Source: Shewanella sp. GD04112
GTDB taxonomy: Bacteria > Pseudomonadota > Gammaproteobacteria > Enterobacterales > Shewanellaceae
Assembly: GCF_029835735.1 (NCBI RefSeq)
Contig: NZ_JAOEAL010000001.1
Location: forward strand, 3,906,001-3,970,000
DNA: 64,000 bases
Reading direction: 5' to 3'
The notes beneath the pieces were generated by a model. It was not told the origin of the DNA. It did not search any database and saw only the letters and a program-made list of their open reading frames with translations. The stretch's first letter is position 1, and the number at the start of each line of letters is the position of its first letter. The translations under genes and the position numbers were made by a program. Of this stretch, positions 26,348 to 35,983 are shown piece after piece.

Positions 26348-29300
26348 TGGATACTCAAAAAGGGATCTTAGCCTGGTTTGCCCGCAACAGCGTGGCAGCC
26401 AACCTGTTAATGTGGGCGCTGCTGATTGGCGGTCTATTTAGCACAGTGTTGATTAATAAAGAGGTATTCCCCTCTTTTAACCTTAACTTATTGAGCATTA
26501 CCGTTGCTTATCCCGGCGCTGCGCCGCAGGAAATCGAAGAAGGCATCAACATCAAGATTGAAGAAGCCATCCAAGATATCAACGGGATTAAAAAAGTCAC
26601 TTCGGTTGCCAGTGAAGGGGTTGGCGCCATCACGGTCGAAGTCGAAGATGACTACGACGTGCAAACCGTGCTCGACGAAGCCAAGTTACGATTGGACGCG
26701 ATCTCCACCTTTCCGGTGAACATCGAAAAACCGCAAATCTATAAAATCGAACCCGAAAACAACGTGATTTGGGTGTCGGTCTACGGTGATATGTCGCTGC
26801 ACGATATGAAGGAGTTGGCTAAATCGGTACGTGATGATTTGACCCAACTTCCCGCCGTGACCCGCGCGAAAGTCACGGGTGTGCGCGACTATGAAATCGG
26901 TATCGAAGTCTCAGAAGATAAGCTGCGGGAATACGGCTTAACCTTCTCGCAAGTCGCCTTGGCGGTGCAAAACTCTTCTATCGACTTGCCGGGCGGTTCG
27001 ATCCGCGCCGAAGATGGCGACATTCTGCTACGAACGAAAGGCCAAGCCTATACTGGCGATGATTTTGCCAATATCGTCGTCACTACCCGCGCCGATGGTA
27101 GCCGAGTGATGTTGCCTCAGGTGGCAACCATTAAGGACGATTTTGAAGAACGTTTAGAGTACACCCGCTTCAACGGCAAGCCAGCGGCCATTATTGAAGT
27201 GACCAGCGTTAACGATCAAAACGCCCTCGACATCGCTCAACAGGTCAAAGACTACGTAGAGAAACGCCGAGCCACTCTGCCAGCCAATGCAAAATTAGAC
27301 ACTTGGGGAGATTTAACCCACTACCTCAAGGGCCGTTTGAACATGATGATGTCGAACATGTTTTATGGCGCCCTGTTAGTGTTTGTGATCTTAGCTCTGT
27401 TCCTCGATCTCAAACTCGCCTTTTGGGTGATGATGGGATTACCCGTGTGTTTCCTCGGCACTATGCTCATCATGCCGTTGGAACCTTTCTCCATGACCAT
27501 CAACATGCTGACATTGTTCGCCTTTATTCTCGTCTTGGGGATAGTGGTCGACGATGCGATTGTGATAGGTGAAAGCGCCTACAGTGAGGTCGAGCGGCAC
27601 GGACACTCGATTGATAACGTGATCCGCGGGGCGCAAAAAGTGGCCATGCCCGCCACCTTCGGGGTATTAACCACTATCGCCGCCTTTATTCCTATGTTGA
27701 TGGTTTCTGGCCCCATGGGGATTATTTGGAAATCCATCGGCATGGTGGTCATCATGTGTCTGGCATTTTCACTGGTGGAATCTAAATTTATCCTGCCAGC
27801 GCACTTAGCCCACATGAAGTTCAGAAAACCAGGTGAACCCACGGGTTTCTTTGGTCGCTTCAAGGACAAATTTAACAATCGTGTTCAGCACTTTATTCAC
27901 CACAGTTACCGCAACTTCCTCGAGCGCTGTATCCAACATCGCTACAACGTCGTCGCGGCCTTTATCGGAGTATTGATTTTATCCATAGCCTTAGTCGCCA
28001 GCGGCAAAGTGCGCTGGGTGTTCTTCCCCGACATTCCATCGGACTTTATCCAAGTACAGCTAGAAATGGATGAAGGCAGCTCAGAGCAGAACACCCTCAA
28101 GGTGGTACAGGATATTGAAGAAGCCCTGTACAAGATGAACGCTAAAATGGAGAAGGACAACGGCAGCGAAGTGGTGAAGCATAGCTTTATCAACATGAGC
28201 TCGCGCACCTCCGCCTTTATCTTTGCCGAACTGACCAAGGGCGAAGACCGAGAAGTGGATGGCGAGGCTATTGCCGCCGCATGGCGCGAACAATTGCCAG
28301 AATTACTGTCGGTGAAGAAGCTCGACTTCAACGCCAGCGGGAACGGCGGTGGCGGTGGTGACATATCCTTTAGATTGACCTCGAGCGATCTCGAAGAATT
28401 ATCAGCAGCCGCCCGCGAGCTTAAGCAAAAGCTCGCCACCTACGAAGGTGTGTATGATATTGCCGATAACTTCTCTTCGGGCAGCCATGAGATCCGCTTA
28501 AAGATCCGCCCCGAGGCCGAAGCGCTTGGCTTAACCTTGTCTGATTTAGCTCGCCAAGTCCGTTATGGCTTCTATGGTTATGAAGCACAACGTATTTTGC
28601 GTAATAAAGAAGAAATCAAGGTCATGGTGCGCTACCCCTTGGAGCAGCGCCGTACCGTTGGCTATCTCGAGAATATGTTGATCCGCACGCCGCAGGGCAA
28701 GTCGGTACCTTTCTCTACCGTTGCCGAGGTTGAAAAAGGCGAATCCTACGCCTCAATCACCCGTGTCGATGGCAAGCGGGCAATTACCATTATTGCGAAT
28801 GCCAACAAACACAAGGTGGAACCTTCTAAGGTTGTTACTGAAATACAAAAGGATTTCCTGCCGCAGTTACAGGCCAAGTATCCTAAAATCCAAACCACCC
28901 TCGATGGCGGCAGTTTGGATGAACAGAATGCTATGGTCGGTCTAATGCAGGGCTTCTTCTTTGCGCTGTTTACCATTTATGCCTTAATGGCGGTGCCGCT
29001 TAAGTCATACAGCCAGCCACTGATCATTATGTCAGTGATCCCCTTCGGGATTATCGGCGCGTTGTTTGGGCATTTGATCCAAGGTCTTGCCATGAGCGTC
29101 TTGAGTCTCTGTGGTATCGTCGCGCTCGCCGGGGTAGTGGTAAACGACTCCTTGATCTTGGTGGACTTTGTAAACCGTGCGCGGGAACAAGGGCAATCGG
29201 TCAGACAAGCGGCGGTAGATTCAGGATGTTATCGCTTCAGGGCGATTATCTTGACCTCATTGACCACCTTCGTCGGTCTTGTGCCTATTATTCTTGAGCG

Positions 29301-29550
29301 CAGCCTACAGGCGCAGATTGTGATCCCTATGGCGACTTCCCTTGCCTTCGGTATCCTGTTCTCGACTGTGGTGACCTTAATTTTGGTGCCTTTACTGTAC
29401 ATCATTCTCGATGATGCGAAACGCGTTGGAAGCCGCTTCTACCATTGGTGGTGGCGTCCAAAAACATCGCAGGAGAGACATTTACATACCAATGAGACCC
29501 ACAAGGTGTCCTTAGACGCCTTTAATGAACCTGACTATAAACAGGATTAG
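26347..29550 (+). CDS. RND family efflux transporter permease (AcrB-like)
   Basis: A 1067-residue inner-membrane proton-driven pump with 12 helices and two large periplasmic domains. The proton-relay aspartates of TM4 are present in GIVVDDAIVIGES (VVDDA), and TM10 has GVVVNDSLILVD, the pattern of the HAE/AcrB group rather than metal-transporting CzcA. Length is typical. The gene overlaps the adaptor stop by one base and is followed by a terminator. No TolC-like partner is in the operon, so it probably uses a channel encoded elsewhere. Substrates are not predictable. Confidence 0.92.
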   Translation: MDTQKGILAWFARNSVAANLLMWALLIGGLFSTVLINKEVFPSFNLNLLSITVAYPGAAPQEIEEGINIKIEEAIQDINGIKKVTSVASEGVGAITVEVEDDYDVQTVLDEAKLRLDAISTFPVNIEKPQIYKIEPENNVIWVSVYGDMSLHDMKELAKSVRDDLTQLPAVTRAKVTGVRDYEIGIEVSEDKLREYGLTFSQVALAVQNSSIDLPGGSIRAEDGDILLRTKGQAYTGDDFANIVVTTRADGSRVMLPQVATIKDDFEERLEYTRFNGKPAAIIEVTSVNDQNALDIAQQVKDYVEKRRATLPANAKLDTWGDLTHYLKGRLNMMMSNMFYGALLVFVILALFLDLKLAFWVMMGLPVCFLGTMLIMPLEPFSMTINMLTLFAFILVLGIVVDDAIVIGESAYSEVERHGHSIDNVIRGAQKVAMPATFGVLTTIAAFIPMLMVSGPMGIIWKSIGMVVIMCLAFSLVESKFILPAHLAHMKFRKPGEPTGFFGRFKDKFNNRVQHFIHHSYRNFLERCIQHRYNVVAAFIGVLILSIALVASGKVRWVFFPDIPSDFIQVQLEMDEGSSEQNTLKVVQDIEEALYKMNAKMEKDNGSEVVKHSFINMSSRTSAFIFAELTKGEDREVDGEAIAAAWREQLPELLSVKKLDFNASGNGGGGGDISFRLTSSDLEELSAAARELKQKLATYEGVYDIADNFSSGSHEIRLKIRPEAEALGLTLSDLARQVRYGFYGYEAQRILRNKEEIKVMVRYPLEQRRTVGYLENMLIRTPQGKSVPFSTVAEVEKGESYASITRVDGKRAITIIANANKHKVEPSKVVTEIQKDFLPQLQAKYPKIQTTLDGGSLDEQNAMVGLMQGFFFALFTIYALMAVPLKSYSQPLIIMSVIPFGIIGALFGHLIQGLAMSVLSLCGIVALAGVVVNDSLILVDFVNRAREQGQSVRQAAVDSGCYRFRAIILTSLTTFVGLVPIILERSLQAQIVIPMATSLAFGILFSTVVTLILVPLLYIILDDAKRVGSRFYHWWWRPKTSQERHLHTNETHKVSLDAFNEPDYKQD

Positions 29551-29580
29551 TGGTCGTTCCGTCATCATAGTCACCCATAA

Positions 29581-29606
29581 AAAGAGAGCCTAGGCTCTCT
29601 TTTTTA
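29581..29606 (+). terminator. Terminator of the RND operon
   Basis: AGAGAGCC / GGCTCTCT stem with a two-base loop and a run of T. Confidence 0.9.
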
Positions 29607-29722
29607 TCTCTGGTTTCCCCTAACGAGTAAAGCGCGTTGTGCGATCTAGGTGGCAGTTATCAAGGATCGCATTCGTTACACTCAACCTAAGTGACCGCCA
29701 AGATGCCAATAAAGTCGATAGT

Positions 29723-30442
29723 ATGAAAACAGATCGGATGCCAAACTCACATTCTGCCCCAATCCATCCCGCCCCCATTAAAGCCACTGAAACCTTAGCC
29801 AATGGCAACACCACGGCGGAAGTGTGCACAAATGAAACCTGCGCCAGTGAAACCTTAGTCTATGATATTCGCAGGAGTCGTTATCTGAATATCACGGGTC
29901 GCTGCACCCTGCGGTGTGCCTTCTGTCCTAAACACAATGGCAGTAAACAAATTCACGAGTATCAATTGGCATTGACCCACCAGCCCAAGCCGGAGGAAAT
30001 TATCCCGCTGTTAGGCGAGGTGGAAGACTTTGAGGAATACGTGTTCTGCGGGTACGGTGAACCAACGATGAATCTGCCGACCCTGCTGGCCGTTGCTAAA
30101 GAAATCAAACGCCGTGGCGGCCGCGTGCGGGTCAATACCGATGGCTTAGGCAACCTAGTTCACAGACGCAACATTCTGCCCGAGTTAGCGGAGTGCGTGG
30201 ATGGATTATCCATTTCCCTCAACGCCGACAATGAAGCCGCCTATAACCAACATTGCCGCCCAAAACTGGCAGGTTCCTACGCCGCCGTGAATGCCTTTAT
30301 CGCCCTCGCACCCCATTATATCGAGCGGGTACAAGTCTCGGCGATTGAGGGATTAGAAGGGGTCGACATCGATCTTTGCCGCGAACAAGTGCTCGCCTCG
30401 GGCTGCGAGTTTAAGCACAGAGTGTTAGGCGCACTCGGCTAA
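29723..30442 (+). CDS. TatD-linked radical SAM protein
   Basis: About 239 residues from the ATG at 29723. The radical SAM cluster motif is C61-x3-C65-x2-C68 (CTLRCAFC), followed by the SAM-binding GYGEPT and the strand VNTDGLGN. The overall pattern (YVFCGYGEPTMN, LSISLNADNEAAYN) fits the radical SAM family often found beside TatD nucleases. No tatD is adjacent here. The reaction is unknown. The start is uncertain because no clear ribosome site is seen. A longer frame opens with GTG at 29639, but its first residues look non-coding, and the next ATG (29738) is also possible. Confidence 0.75.
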   Translation: MKTDRMPNSHSAPIHPAPIKATETLANGNTTAEVCTNETCASETLVYDIRRSRYLNITGRCTLRCAFCPKHNGSKQIHEYQLALTHQPKPEEIIPLLGEVEDFEEYVFCGYGEPTMNLPTLLAVAKEIKRRGGRVRVNTDGLGNLVHRRNILPELAECVDGLSISLNADNEAAYNQHCRPKLAGSYAAVNAFIALAPHYIERVQVSAIEGLEGVDIDLCREQVLASGCEFKHRVLGALG

Positions 30443-30575
30443 CTTTTTCGCTCAGTCGCCTTGGGGTTGATGCATTGCTCGGGATAACAGAGTCGCCGAG
30501 CAACTTGCCACTGTCGTAACATTTCATTCGTGTTAACATAGCCTAATTAACAGTTAATCAACCCTAAATCGGCCC

Positions 30576-32810
30576 ATGCTGAAAAAGAACCCTAACCTAC
30601 ACCCACTCGCGCCATTACTTTCATTGACCCAAGGGCTGCATTGGTCTCACCAACGCCTGTTGGCTGTCGCGAGCCAGTTATCAATGCTGGTGATAGGTAT
30701 GATTATTTTAACCAACTTAATCATTACCTTAGGTGAACGTCGGTTACAGGAAGAATGGGCAACCCAAAGATATAGCGAACTACAAACCATAGGCACGCTG
30801 ATCACAGATAAGGTCGCCTTCCAGCAATTTCGCACTCAGCTATTTGCCAAAGACGAATTACTCAAGCAGTACCTCAAAAATCCAACGGCCTCGTCTCAAC
30901 AGAAATTACAGGCAAGTTGGCAGGAGCTAGTACAGCATATTCCCGAACTCCTCGGGATTGCCCTGTTCGATCCCCAAGGTAATTATAAGTTTGCGACACC
31001 TTCAAACTTCAGTCAGGACGCGCTACCTGCCGCCCTGTTAGGCTCAAGCCGCAACTTAGGTGGCAAAGAAGTCTTTACCTCACCCTTAGAGTTTGTGCCC
31101 CTCAATGGCATGCTCGAACCCTATATGTATCAAATGACTTGGCTTGAGAAACCCGATCAAAGCTCCATGGGTTATTTGATTACCTACAACTCGATTGTGC
31201 AGATGCTAGAAGCGATAAAGCCTGCATTTTCAAGCAATAAATCACCGATGCTAGTGTTAGATACCCAAGGGTTGCTCTATGCCGGTGTAAGTGAACTCGC
31301 GCCCTTAACCCATATTCCCGATACCTTAGGGGCCAGTTTACGCCAGAGTTATCCGGCGCTGTGGCGGGAAATGTCGATGAGCAACTTTGGCCAGTTCCAT
31401 GGCGAAGATGCCACCTTCGTGTACCTCAAAGTCGAGTTAACTAACCAGCCAGAACTGCGCCGCGAGTACTTTTTACTCTCTTATATTCGTAACGATGATA
31501 TCGCCTCTAAGTTTTCCCAATGGCAGAACATCGTCATCGTCGCCGCGCTAATCCTGACCTTACTGGCCGCTTGGGTGATCTTACTCAGCCATATGTACCG
31601 CCTGCAGTATCGCTCGCGCCAATACAGTATCGATGTGGCTAATGCATTATTTAACAATGATATCGGCTTTATCCTCGCCAATGAGCAGGCACGAATTATC
31701 AGTGCTAACCCTAAGGCGGCCGAGGCGACTCAAGTGCCGCAGGATGAGCTCACTGACCGCAGCCTGCAGCGCGCGCTGAATCTCGACGACCTGACCCACG
31801 CGCAAATGCTCGACCAAGTGCATAGACAAGGTGAGTGGCAAGGCAAGCTGTCGCTAGACAATGATAAGGGCTCAAGACTTAGCGTGTGCGTACGCCAAGC
31901 GCCGAGATTGGGGCGCGGCTTACCGCATCTGTTAGTCTCCCTTGAAGATATTAGCGCCATGATCGATTGCCAGAATCAAGCCTTCTTAAGCGACTTACTC
32001 TGCGATACGACTGTGGCCACAGCGCTGACGGACGCCAATGGTAAGCTGATAAAAATCAATCCAGTATTCGATCAACTGATGCAGCTTAATGGCGATTTGA
32101 ATCATGATTTAGCCTCACTGCTCGCCAACGATCTGGGTAACCAGTGGCAGCGGATCACCGCTCAGATCAGCATGCAAGGCCAATGGCAAGGGCAAATCCT
32201 CTGCTCACCCAATCTGCGCCATTCCAATTGTTTACAGGCCACCTTAAAGGGTCATGTGGCCGCCGACGGTGAGATTGATTACATCATCTGTACCTTAGAG
32301 CAAGCCGCCGATAGCCTAAGGGGCGCCGAGCCGCGCAGCTTTGTGCCGCACCGCAGCACCATTTTGCAGCATCTCACCGATTTAGAACGCTATTTTGCAT
32401 CGCTTTCCCCCCAAAGCCGCAACCACTCAAGCCTGCTAGTGATGGATATCAACCCCGAGGGTTTACTCAGCCATATGAGTGATATCGACCAACTCGAGAC
32501 GCGTCAGCAGGAAGTGGAAGTGCAGCTCTTGCTCGAGATCCCTACCCATTACCAAATCCTTCACTGGCAACTCGGTAAACTGTTGTTGTTACTGCCAGAT
32601 ACCGATGCCACGGCGGCGCATCACTTCGCCCTAAATACCATAGAAAAGCTCAACAGCAATGGCTTAGGTGAAGGGATTAGCATTGGGATTGCCAGCTATC
32701 AGGAAGGACAAAGCCTAGAGCAATACCTCAGCAATGCCGAGGTGGCGCTCAAACGGGCGAAGCAGAATAACGATCAGAATATCGGCCAAGCCTTTACTCG
32801 TCAGCCTTAG
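30576..32810 (+). CDS. Membrane sensor protein with degenerate GGDEF domain
   Basis: A 744-residue protein: a helix at about 34-54, a periplasmic sensor region (about 55-312), a second helix (about 315-337), two PAS-like regions (about 350-465 and 475-590) and a C-terminal GGDEF-like domain (about 605-744). The domain ends with the usual SIGIASY and NAEVALKRAKQN. However, the GGDEF signature strand is replaced: HWQLGKLLLLLP near residues 664-675 stands where WGGDEFLLLLP is expected. Key glycines and acidic residues are lost, so it cannot make c-di-GMP. It may be a receptor or an allosteric partner. Its 3' end overlaps the convergent gene by 17 bp. Confidence 0.85.
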   Translation: MLKKNPNLHPLAPLLSLTQGLHWSHQRLLAVASQLSMLVIGMIILTNLIITLGERRLQEEWATQRYSELQTIGTLITDKVAFQQFRTQLFAKDELLKQYLKNPTASSQQKLQASWQELVQHIPELLGIALFDPQGNYKFATPSNFSQDALPAALLGSSRNLGGKEVFTSPLEFVPLNGMLEPYMYQMTWLEKPDQSSMGYLITYNSIVQMLEAIKPAFSSNKSPMLVLDTQGLLYAGVSELAPLTHIPDTLGASLRQSYPALWREMSMSNFGQFHGEDATFVYLKVELTNQPELRREYFLLSYIRNDDIASKFSQWQNIVIVAALILTLLAAWVILLSHMYRLQYRSRQYSIDVANALFNNDIGFILANEQARIISANPKAAEATQVPQDELTDRSLQRALNLDDLTHAQMLDQVHRQGEWQGKLSLDNDKGSRLSVCVRQAPRLGRGLPHLLVSLEDISAMIDCQNQAFLSDLLCDTTVATALTDANGKLIKINPVFDQLMQLNGDLNHDLASLLANDLGNQWQRITAQISMQGQWQGQILCSPNLRHSNCLQATLKGHVAADGEIDYIICTLEQAADSLRGAEPRSFVPHRSTILQHLTDLERYFASLSPQSRNHSSLLVMDINPEGLLSHMSDIDQLETRQQEVEVQLLLEIPTHYQILHWQLGKLLLLLPDTDATAAHHFALNTIEKLNSNGLGEGISIGIASYQEGQSLEQYLSNAEVALKRAKQNNDQNIGQAFTRQP

Positions 32811-34191
32811 CGGGCGGATTAAAAGAATCGGGTAACTTACTTTGGGTGATCTCGATAATAGCCGAGCGGTTCATGGTGATTTTGTAGCGCGCGTATTCAG
32901 GCTCTTCGCGGCCGTCCCGCAGCACTAAAATCAGATTCACTTGGTAGCGACGCTCGACCGACTCATGGCTGATCTTGCCCTCAAGTTCCTTATAAATCTT
33001 GGCCTTGCCCCGCTCTAAGTAGCGGGCAAAGGGCACAAAACTGAAGTTCACTTGCTCTTGTATGGTCGAGTAGCCCGCCTGAAACTCGCCATGATTTACC
33101 CGAGTGGCAATCTTATAATGCAGGACTTCGGCATCGACCTTATTCTGGCTGTGCCGTTGTTTTAGGATTTCGTTAACCTTCTCTGGCAAATCCTGCTGTC
33201 GCATAAATTCGAGCCAGACTAATTGCTTAGCGATCACCGACTGACTGGTTGTATCCCTTAAGATACGGCTCCAACGCGGCCGACCACGCTGAATAAAGCG
33301 CCAAAGGGCATTACGCACATCGTCCTTAAAGATTTCACGAAAACCGTAAATCACTGCCAGCGTCAGCACCAATGCTATGGTAAAGCCGCTAAAGACGCCC
33401 TGCGCTTCTATGATCAGCGCCGATACCACCAACATCACCAATGCGGTCGCCAGCCCAGTCGTAAACTTTTTAAGGCCTATGCCTAAGGGTTTTAACTCTT
33501 CTTTGAGTACCACACCTTGCTGAATTAAGCGCTGCAATAACAGCATCTTATTCGAAATTCGGTTGGGGTCTTGCTTGGTCTGTGCCGAGTTATAGTTGTT
33601 GGCATCGCGATAAGCGCATTCGGTGCGGCACAGGGTCAAGACTCGTTCTTGAATGTCGGCAAAATCGCTGGTGCGGGTAGCATGGGCGAGCACTTTTAGC
33701 AGTTGCTGCTCGCAGAACCAGGAAAGATAGTTATCGGCGTTCTCGAAATAGGATTTCCATTTAGGATCGCCCGGCTCATTACGGCGAAACTTTTTCAGCA
33801 GCTGCGTCACTTGCTCGCACAGCTCATCGAGCGCCAGATAGAAGTGCTCCACATCGGCGATGCGATTGAGTTCTTTGACATCGTTTTCAACCGCGACGGC
33901 AAACTGGTAGGCAAACAGGTTTAAGTACAGTCGGAATTCTTCTACGGTGCGGCGGTTCATACTAGCGAAACGCCCTTGCACCAGAGGCAAGTGCAGCCCT
34001 TCGGAGTAGTAGGAACGGCGTCCGACAATCGCGCTGTGATAATACTCTTCTTCGTTTAAGGTGTGCGCGCCTATGCCCATTTCCTTTGGTAAAAAGAAAT
34101 AGAGATCGAGCTGACGATTATCGCCCTTTTCCATCTGATGGCTGAACTTAATCGACAGGGATTCTTCTTGTTTGACACGTATCTTAAACAC
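32794..34191 (-). CDS. Conserved membrane protein of unknown function
   Basis: A 465-residue protein not recognised by me. The N-terminal half (about 1-240) is soluble, charged and mostly helical. Two adjacent hydrophobic segments (about 250-268 and 272-289) form a membrane hairpin. The C-terminal half is again soluble, with many Arg, Lys and Gln residues and an aromatic beta-like end (KITMNRSAIIEI). The layout suggests both large domains lie in the cytoplasm. It is convergent with the sensor gene and overlaps its last 17 bp, so there is no terminator between them. Confidence 0.7.
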   Translation of the reverse strand: MFKIRVKQEESLSIKFSHQMEKGDNRQLDLYFFLPKEMGIGAHTLNEEEYYHSAIVGRRSYYSEGLHLPLVQGRFASMNRRTVEEFRLYLNLFAYQFAVAVENDVKELNRIADVEHFYLALDELCEQVTQLLKKFRRNEPGDPKWKSYFENADNYLSWFCEQQLLKVLAHATRTSDFADIQERVLTLCRTECAYRDANNYNSAQTKQDPNRISNKMLLLQRLIQQGVVLKEELKPLGIGLKKFTTGLATALVMLVVSALIIEAQGVFSGFTIALVLTLAVIYGFREIFKDDVRNALWRFIQRGRPRWSRILRDTTSQSVIAKQLVWLEFMRQQDLPEKVNEILKQRHSQNKVDAEVLHYKIATRVNHGEFQAGYSTIQEQVNFSFVPFARYLERGKAKIYKELEGKISHESVERRYQVNLILVLRDGREEPEYARYKITMNRSAIIEITQSKLPDSFNPPAKADE

Positions 34192-34275
34192 AACAACCTT
34201 ATGATTGAGATGGAAGAGTCGGCATTAACACCATGGAAAATATAATCTAAACCGAAAGCGCAGCAAATTCACTGA

Positions 34276-34806
34276 TTAAATTCGGCTATTGACGATTCGA
34301 CAGCCACAAACCGTGTTACTCGGTTGGAATAAGACAACGGCATAGTCTTGATTCGTGTCGCTATCGAGCACCTCTATGCTGAGATTGTGTCTGCCAGATT
34401 CACTAAAGTGCAAGCTGCTGATGTAGGAAAGGTATTTCATATGTTCGGGCCAAGACTTTTTATCTATATCTTCGGATTCCGTCTTGGTTTTAACTGAAAC
34501 ATTGTAGGTCATGCGGTTCAGCTCCATGCTCTTGACCTCGCCCTGCATCAGAATCGCACCCGCGCTTGAACCATCGAGGTTAAAGTAACGGTAATTAATC
34601 TGCGCATTGCCCGCCGAGATTAAGACATCGACCAATAAGTAGAATTTCCCCTCATCCACTTGCTGCGTATGGCGGTCGAAGAGTTCGGAGCTGCAATTTA
34701 AGATCACCGCCTTATTGGAGACAGATTGCAGGTAAATCACCCCGCAAGCGACAATTAGCGCCGAGAGTATAGTCAGATTTATCGTCCACTTAAGCCACTT
34801 AGCCAC
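34276..34806 (-). CDS. ToxS-like partner protein, copy 1
   Basis: A 176-residue protein with an N-terminal signal anchor (about 7-28) and a periplasmic domain. Cysteines lie at C38 (LNCSS) and C167/C169 near the end (VCGCR). It is a paralogue of the 37412-37960 product: both share a membrane anchor, a Cys about ten residues after it, a central NYRY or SYRY motif and a terminal Cys-Arg. GTG at 34806 is chosen: it overlaps the regulator stop as GTGGCTAA (8 bp), exactly as in copy 2, and AGGAGG lies nine bases upstream. The role is inferred by analogy to ToxS, which protects and tunes ToxR. Confidence 0.7.
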   Translation of the reverse strand: MAKWLKWTINLTILSALIVACGVIYLQSVSNKAVILNCSSELFDRHTQQVDEGKFYLLVDVLISAGNAQINYRYFNLDGSSAGAILMQGEVKSMELNRMTYNVSVKTKTESEDIDKKSWPEHMKYLSYISSLHFSESGRHNLSIEVLDSDTNQDYAVVLFQPSNTVCGCRIVNSRI

Positions 34807-35542
34807 AGATCCCAACCTCCTGTAGCCAGTTCACATCGATAAATTCCTTCGGTCGTCTGAAGTCGCTGATCTTCAAGTTGCGGATCACCGATTGTCCGAG
34901 TTTATAACCCCGCATAGTAATGTTGAGCACCTGTTTATCGTGGGAGAGAGAGGAATACACTTCGGACCAATCACTATGGCCGCAGCGACTCAACCCTTGG
35001 CCTAAGCGATCGCCTAACTCAAACAATAGGGTATTGTTGGTTTTCGAGTTGGCATACAAATGCAGCCGAATATGTTGACCCGAGGCTAAGGGCAAATCGG
35101 TAGAGAGCAAAGGCTGCGTCGGCACGCTGTGGTCGATGCGGCTAAGATAAAAGCCTGAAATCGCGAGCATAAATCCAAAAACCAGCAACACACTCCACCA
35201 AGGTAAGGATTGCAGCCTAGGATAACGCAAGCTTTTTAGCTTTTGCCCTTGGGTACAGTGCAGCAGATAGCCTTGACCCTTGACGGTTTCAATCAGCCCC
35301 TCATATTGGGGCCCGAGGAAGGAGCGGATCATAAAGACCGCCCGCGCTAACGAAGTGTCAGTCAAAGGAGGATGCGCCCCATCGCCAGTCTTCAGCTCAT
35401 GCTTGGAGACCAGTTTGCCTTGATGTTCAACCAACAGGCTCAACACTTGCAACTCGGCACGGGGAAGGTGCCAAGATTCATCACGAGCCTGTTCGACGAG
35501 TAAGCCACGCTCACGGTCAAACCAACAGCCCCCCACCTGCAT
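34799..35542 (-). CDS. ToxR/CadC-like membrane-bound transcriptional regulator, copy 1
   Basis: A 247-residue one-component regulator. The N-terminal winged-helix domain of the OmpR/PhoB type (about 1-97) ends with the usual VKGQGYLL. One transmembrane helix lies at about 114-134, followed by a periplasmic domain with two cysteines, C187 and C246. This is the ToxR architecture: DNA binding inside, sensing outside. It is translationally coupled to the ToxS-like gene and divergent from the split-Soret cytochrome operon, which makes that operon a likely target. Copy 2 lies on the other side of the same operon. Confidence 0.85.
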   Translation of the reverse strand: MQVGGCWFDRERGLLVEQARDESWHLPRAELQVLSLLVEHQGKLVSKHELKTGDGAHPPLTDTSLARAVFMIRSFLGPQYEGLIETVKGQGYLLHCTQGQKLKSLRYPRLQSLPWWSVLLVFGFMLAISGFYLSRIDHSVPTQPLLSTDLPLASGQHIRLHLYANSKTNNTLLFELGDRLGQGLSRCGHSDWSEVYSSLSHDKQVLNITMRGYKLGQSVIRNLKISDFRRPKEFIDVNWLQEVGICG

Positions 35543-35983
35543 AATTCAAACTCCAACCTATAAAATCATCGAATTAAGTCTATGCAAGCCTGCTAATGAT
35601 TACTGTGATCCCGTTAACCCAAGGGGCTAAATAATTAATTTTCGTGAGCTTCCCCGCAGGCAAATGAGCATAGAACAAAAATCTGCTTCAGCTCACAGCG
35701 ATAAATACCATTTGCAGCACCCTAGCTTAGTGATAAATCCGCGTAAATTTACATAAATGCCACAAATAATGTGCGTTACCGCAAATTGAAATCGAGCAGA
35801 ACCACAAAACCACCTAGCAAGCATCGACTAAAACGATTGTTCTTTGCCCACCGCCAACCATTTGAGAAAGCGAAATATCCCCGGCCGCAAATCACACTAT
35901 TTATTGATGTAGTTTCTAGAATGATGCCATCAACCAATGGTTACTGATTGATAAATAAAAGCAATTAATAAAAGAGGATATTC
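35543..35983. other. 440-bp divergent promoter region before the split-Soret cytochrome
   Basis: No gene is supported. It separates ToxR-like copy 1 (leftward) from the cytochrome operon (rightward) and is the natural place for the binding sites of that regulator. It is AT-rich, with several A/T tracts and no obvious strong palindrome. Confidence 0.5.

Noticed and set aside
27942..28439. A 165-codon open frame opposite the RND pump
   Set aside because: Antisense to the conserved periplasmic porter domain; composition is that of a shadow frame.
29639..29722. An N-terminal extension of the radical SAM gene from a GTG
   Set aside because: The extra 28 codons have no ribosome site and run through the region just after the RND terminator; ATG at 29723 is more likely.
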